A stretch of DNA of 64,000 bases, taken from positions 4,898,001 to 4,962,000 of the forward strand of contig NZ_JASTLB010000001.1 of the NCBI RefSeq assembly GCF_030499535.1. The letters run 5' to 3'. The DNA comes from Streptomyces sp. TG1A-8 (GTDB lineage: Bacteria > Actinomycetota > Actinomycetes > Streptomycetales > Streptomycetaceae). The position numbers were made by a program, and so were the translations under genes. The stretch's first letter is position 1; the number at the start of each line of letters is the position of its first letter. The notes beneath the pieces were generated by a model, which did not search any database, had not been told where the DNA came from, and was given only the letters and a program-made list of their open reading frames with translations. This document shows positions 63,114 through 64,000 of this stretch, one piece after another.

Positions 63114-63270
63114 CCGTTCCCCGCCCCCCGGGGTCCTTCCTCCGGACCGGGCCGGATCGGGGAGCGGTGCCGGGACACGCGGGCCCGGCGGGGTTCGAAC
63201 GGCAGGACCCAAGGGCGAGATCGGGGACGGGACGGGGTGTGACGCCCCGCGCGGTGAGGAACGCTCTGAT

Positions 63271-63300
63271 CGGGGCGGCCGGCAGGGACCGGCCGCCCCG
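63271..63300 (+). terminator. Hairpin between the DUF475 gene and the terA-like gene
   Basis: A perfect 12-bp stem (CGGGGCGGCCGG/CCGGCCGCCCCG, 6-nt loop) lies 31 bp before the next start. It may terminate upstream transcription or attenuate the next gene. Confidence 0.6.
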
Positions 63301-63331
63301 ACGGCAGAGGAAAGAGCACCTGGGGGCGGGA

Positions 63332-64000
63332 ATGGGTTTCTTCGACGGACTGCGCGGCGGACGCACCGCCGACTTCGACTCGGGCAGCGCCGCGAGCAAC
63401 GCGATCGAACTGACCAGGCGGCACCAGCGGGTGTCCCTGACCAAACAGGACGCGGCCACCGGCCACCTGCGCGTCAACCTCGCCTGGCGGATGCGCACCT
63501 CCGACTTCAACACCACCCAGCGGGCCGGCCTGCTCCGGCACCCCTTCCGGGCCCTGAAACCCCCGGAGATCCTCGGGCACGGGCAGAGCATGGTCGACGT
63601 CGACCTCGACCTGGGCTGCCTGTACGAGCTGAGCGACGGCACGAAGGGCGTCGTCCAGCCCCTCGGCGGCTACCTCGGCGACGTCAACTCCCCGCCGTAC
63701 GTCAAGCTCAGCGGGGACGACCGGTTCGGGTCCGGGTCCGGCGAGACGATGTACGTCAACCTCGACCACCGGGACGAGATCAAGCGGCTGCTGGTCTTCG
63801 TGTACATCTACGACCGCACCCCGGCCTTCGACCGCACCCACGCGGTCGTCACGCTCTACCCGAGCAACGGGCCGCGGATCGAGATAGGCCTGGACGAGCG
63901 GCACCCGCAGGCGCGCTCCTGCGCGGTCGTGATGATCGAGAACGTGAAGGGGGAGCTGACGGTCCGGCGCGAGGTGAAGTTCGTGTACGGCTTCCAGGGC
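63332..64000 (+). CDS. TerA-like tellurium resistance protein, N-terminal part (runs off right edge)
   Basis: The first 223 residues of a TerD-superfamily protein: MGFFDGLRGGRTADFDSGSA, IELTRRHQRVSLTKQDAATG, then LRVNLAWRMRTSD, MVDVDLDLGCLYELSDGTKG (metal-binding D-x-D-L-G-C variant), VVQPLGGYLGDVNSPPYVKL and GDDRFGSGSGETMYVNLDHR, IKRLLVFVYIYDRTPAFDRT. This is the longer TerA-type member that accompanies terD genes. AAAGAG/GGGGGCGGG upstream; ATG at 63332 agrees with homologues. The C-terminus is outside the window. Confidence 0.88.
   Translation, partial: MGFFDGLRGGRTADFDSGSAASNAIELTRRHQRVSLTKQDAATGHLRVNLAWRMRTSDFNTTQRAGLLRHPFRALKPPEILGHGQSMVDVDLDLGCLYELSDGTKGVVQPLGGYLGDVNSPPYVKLSGDDRFGSGSGETMYVNLDHRDEIKRLLVFVYIYDRTPAFDRTHAVVTLYPSNGPRIEIGLDERHPQARSCAVVMIENVKGELTVRREVKFVYGFQG

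Overview
The window is high-GC actinobacterial chromosome and almost certainly Streptomyces. It carries the fabD-fabH-acpP-fabF operon headed by a PucR-type FasR regulator, matB, an mbl-type actin homologue, homodimeric aceE, a SCO2400-family zinc-ribbon protein and paired terD genes. From memory (not checked), the order mbl, matB, mms/chvE transporter, SCO2400-like, fab operon, aceE, terD matches Streptomyces coelicolor read in descending SCO number. Most of the window is therefore conserved core chromosome.

Layout. 1-2.7 kb: end of an ABC exporter, an FGGY (xylulokinase-like) kinase and a small YtxH-like protein. 2.8-6.5 kb: two tandem identical tRNA-Asn genes and a CAU-anticodon tRNA whose 3' half is duplicated 3.2 kb downstream. 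This brackets a probable integrated-element remnant holding a decayed VapBC module, a short degenerate CRISPR-like repeat array and a SWIM zinc-finger protein. 6.9-12.8 kb: core genes (mbl, a trypco1-type small protein, an overlapping matB/carboxyltransferase pair, an ATP-grasp protein). 12.8-19.1 kb: an insertion-sequence graveyard with fragments of IS5-like (two), Tn3-like, possible IS6-like and IS256-like transposases around an FAD oxidoreductase and an endonuclease VII-domain protein. 19.2-22.7 kb: an IclR/SMP-30 pair and an ImmA/IrrE-like metallopeptidase coupled to a MAB_1171c-type membrane protein. 23-28.5 kb: Tat-exported GH35 beta-galactosidase, Rrf2 regulator, and an aminotransferase with a long Pro/Ala/Val-rich tail. 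28.8-36.1 kb: a six-gene minus-strand sugar/sugar-acid catabolic operon. 36.3-42.6 kb: SCO2400-like protein, CurA-like reductase with divergent MarR, EI24 membrane protein, SGNH hydrolase/galM, DUF3145. 42.6-47.6 kb: fatty acid synthesis. 47.7-56.3 kb: pirin, serine hydrolase, MerR with a broken aldo/keto reductase, DUF4429, alpha/beta hydrolase, TetR with divergent drug exporter, K+ channel. 56.4-64 kb: aceE, DUF3052, AhpE-like peroxiredoxin and a ter stress cluster running off the right edge.

How genes work together. The operon from the enolase-superfamily dehydratase (36.1 kb) through dehydrogenase, TIM-barrel protein and ChvE/MmsA/MmsB transporter looks like uptake plus oxidation/dehydration of a sugar or sugar acid. 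The IclR/SMP-30 lactonase pair at 19-21 kb shares an operator-like motif with its promoter and may belong to the same regulon. FasR sits directly upstream of the fab operon it is known to control in S. coelicolor, and matB supplies malonyl-CoA. The most unusual material is the tRNA-associated remnant at 3.2-6.5 kb, the IS graveyard at 12.8-19.1 kb, and the metallopeptidase/MAB_1171c pair.
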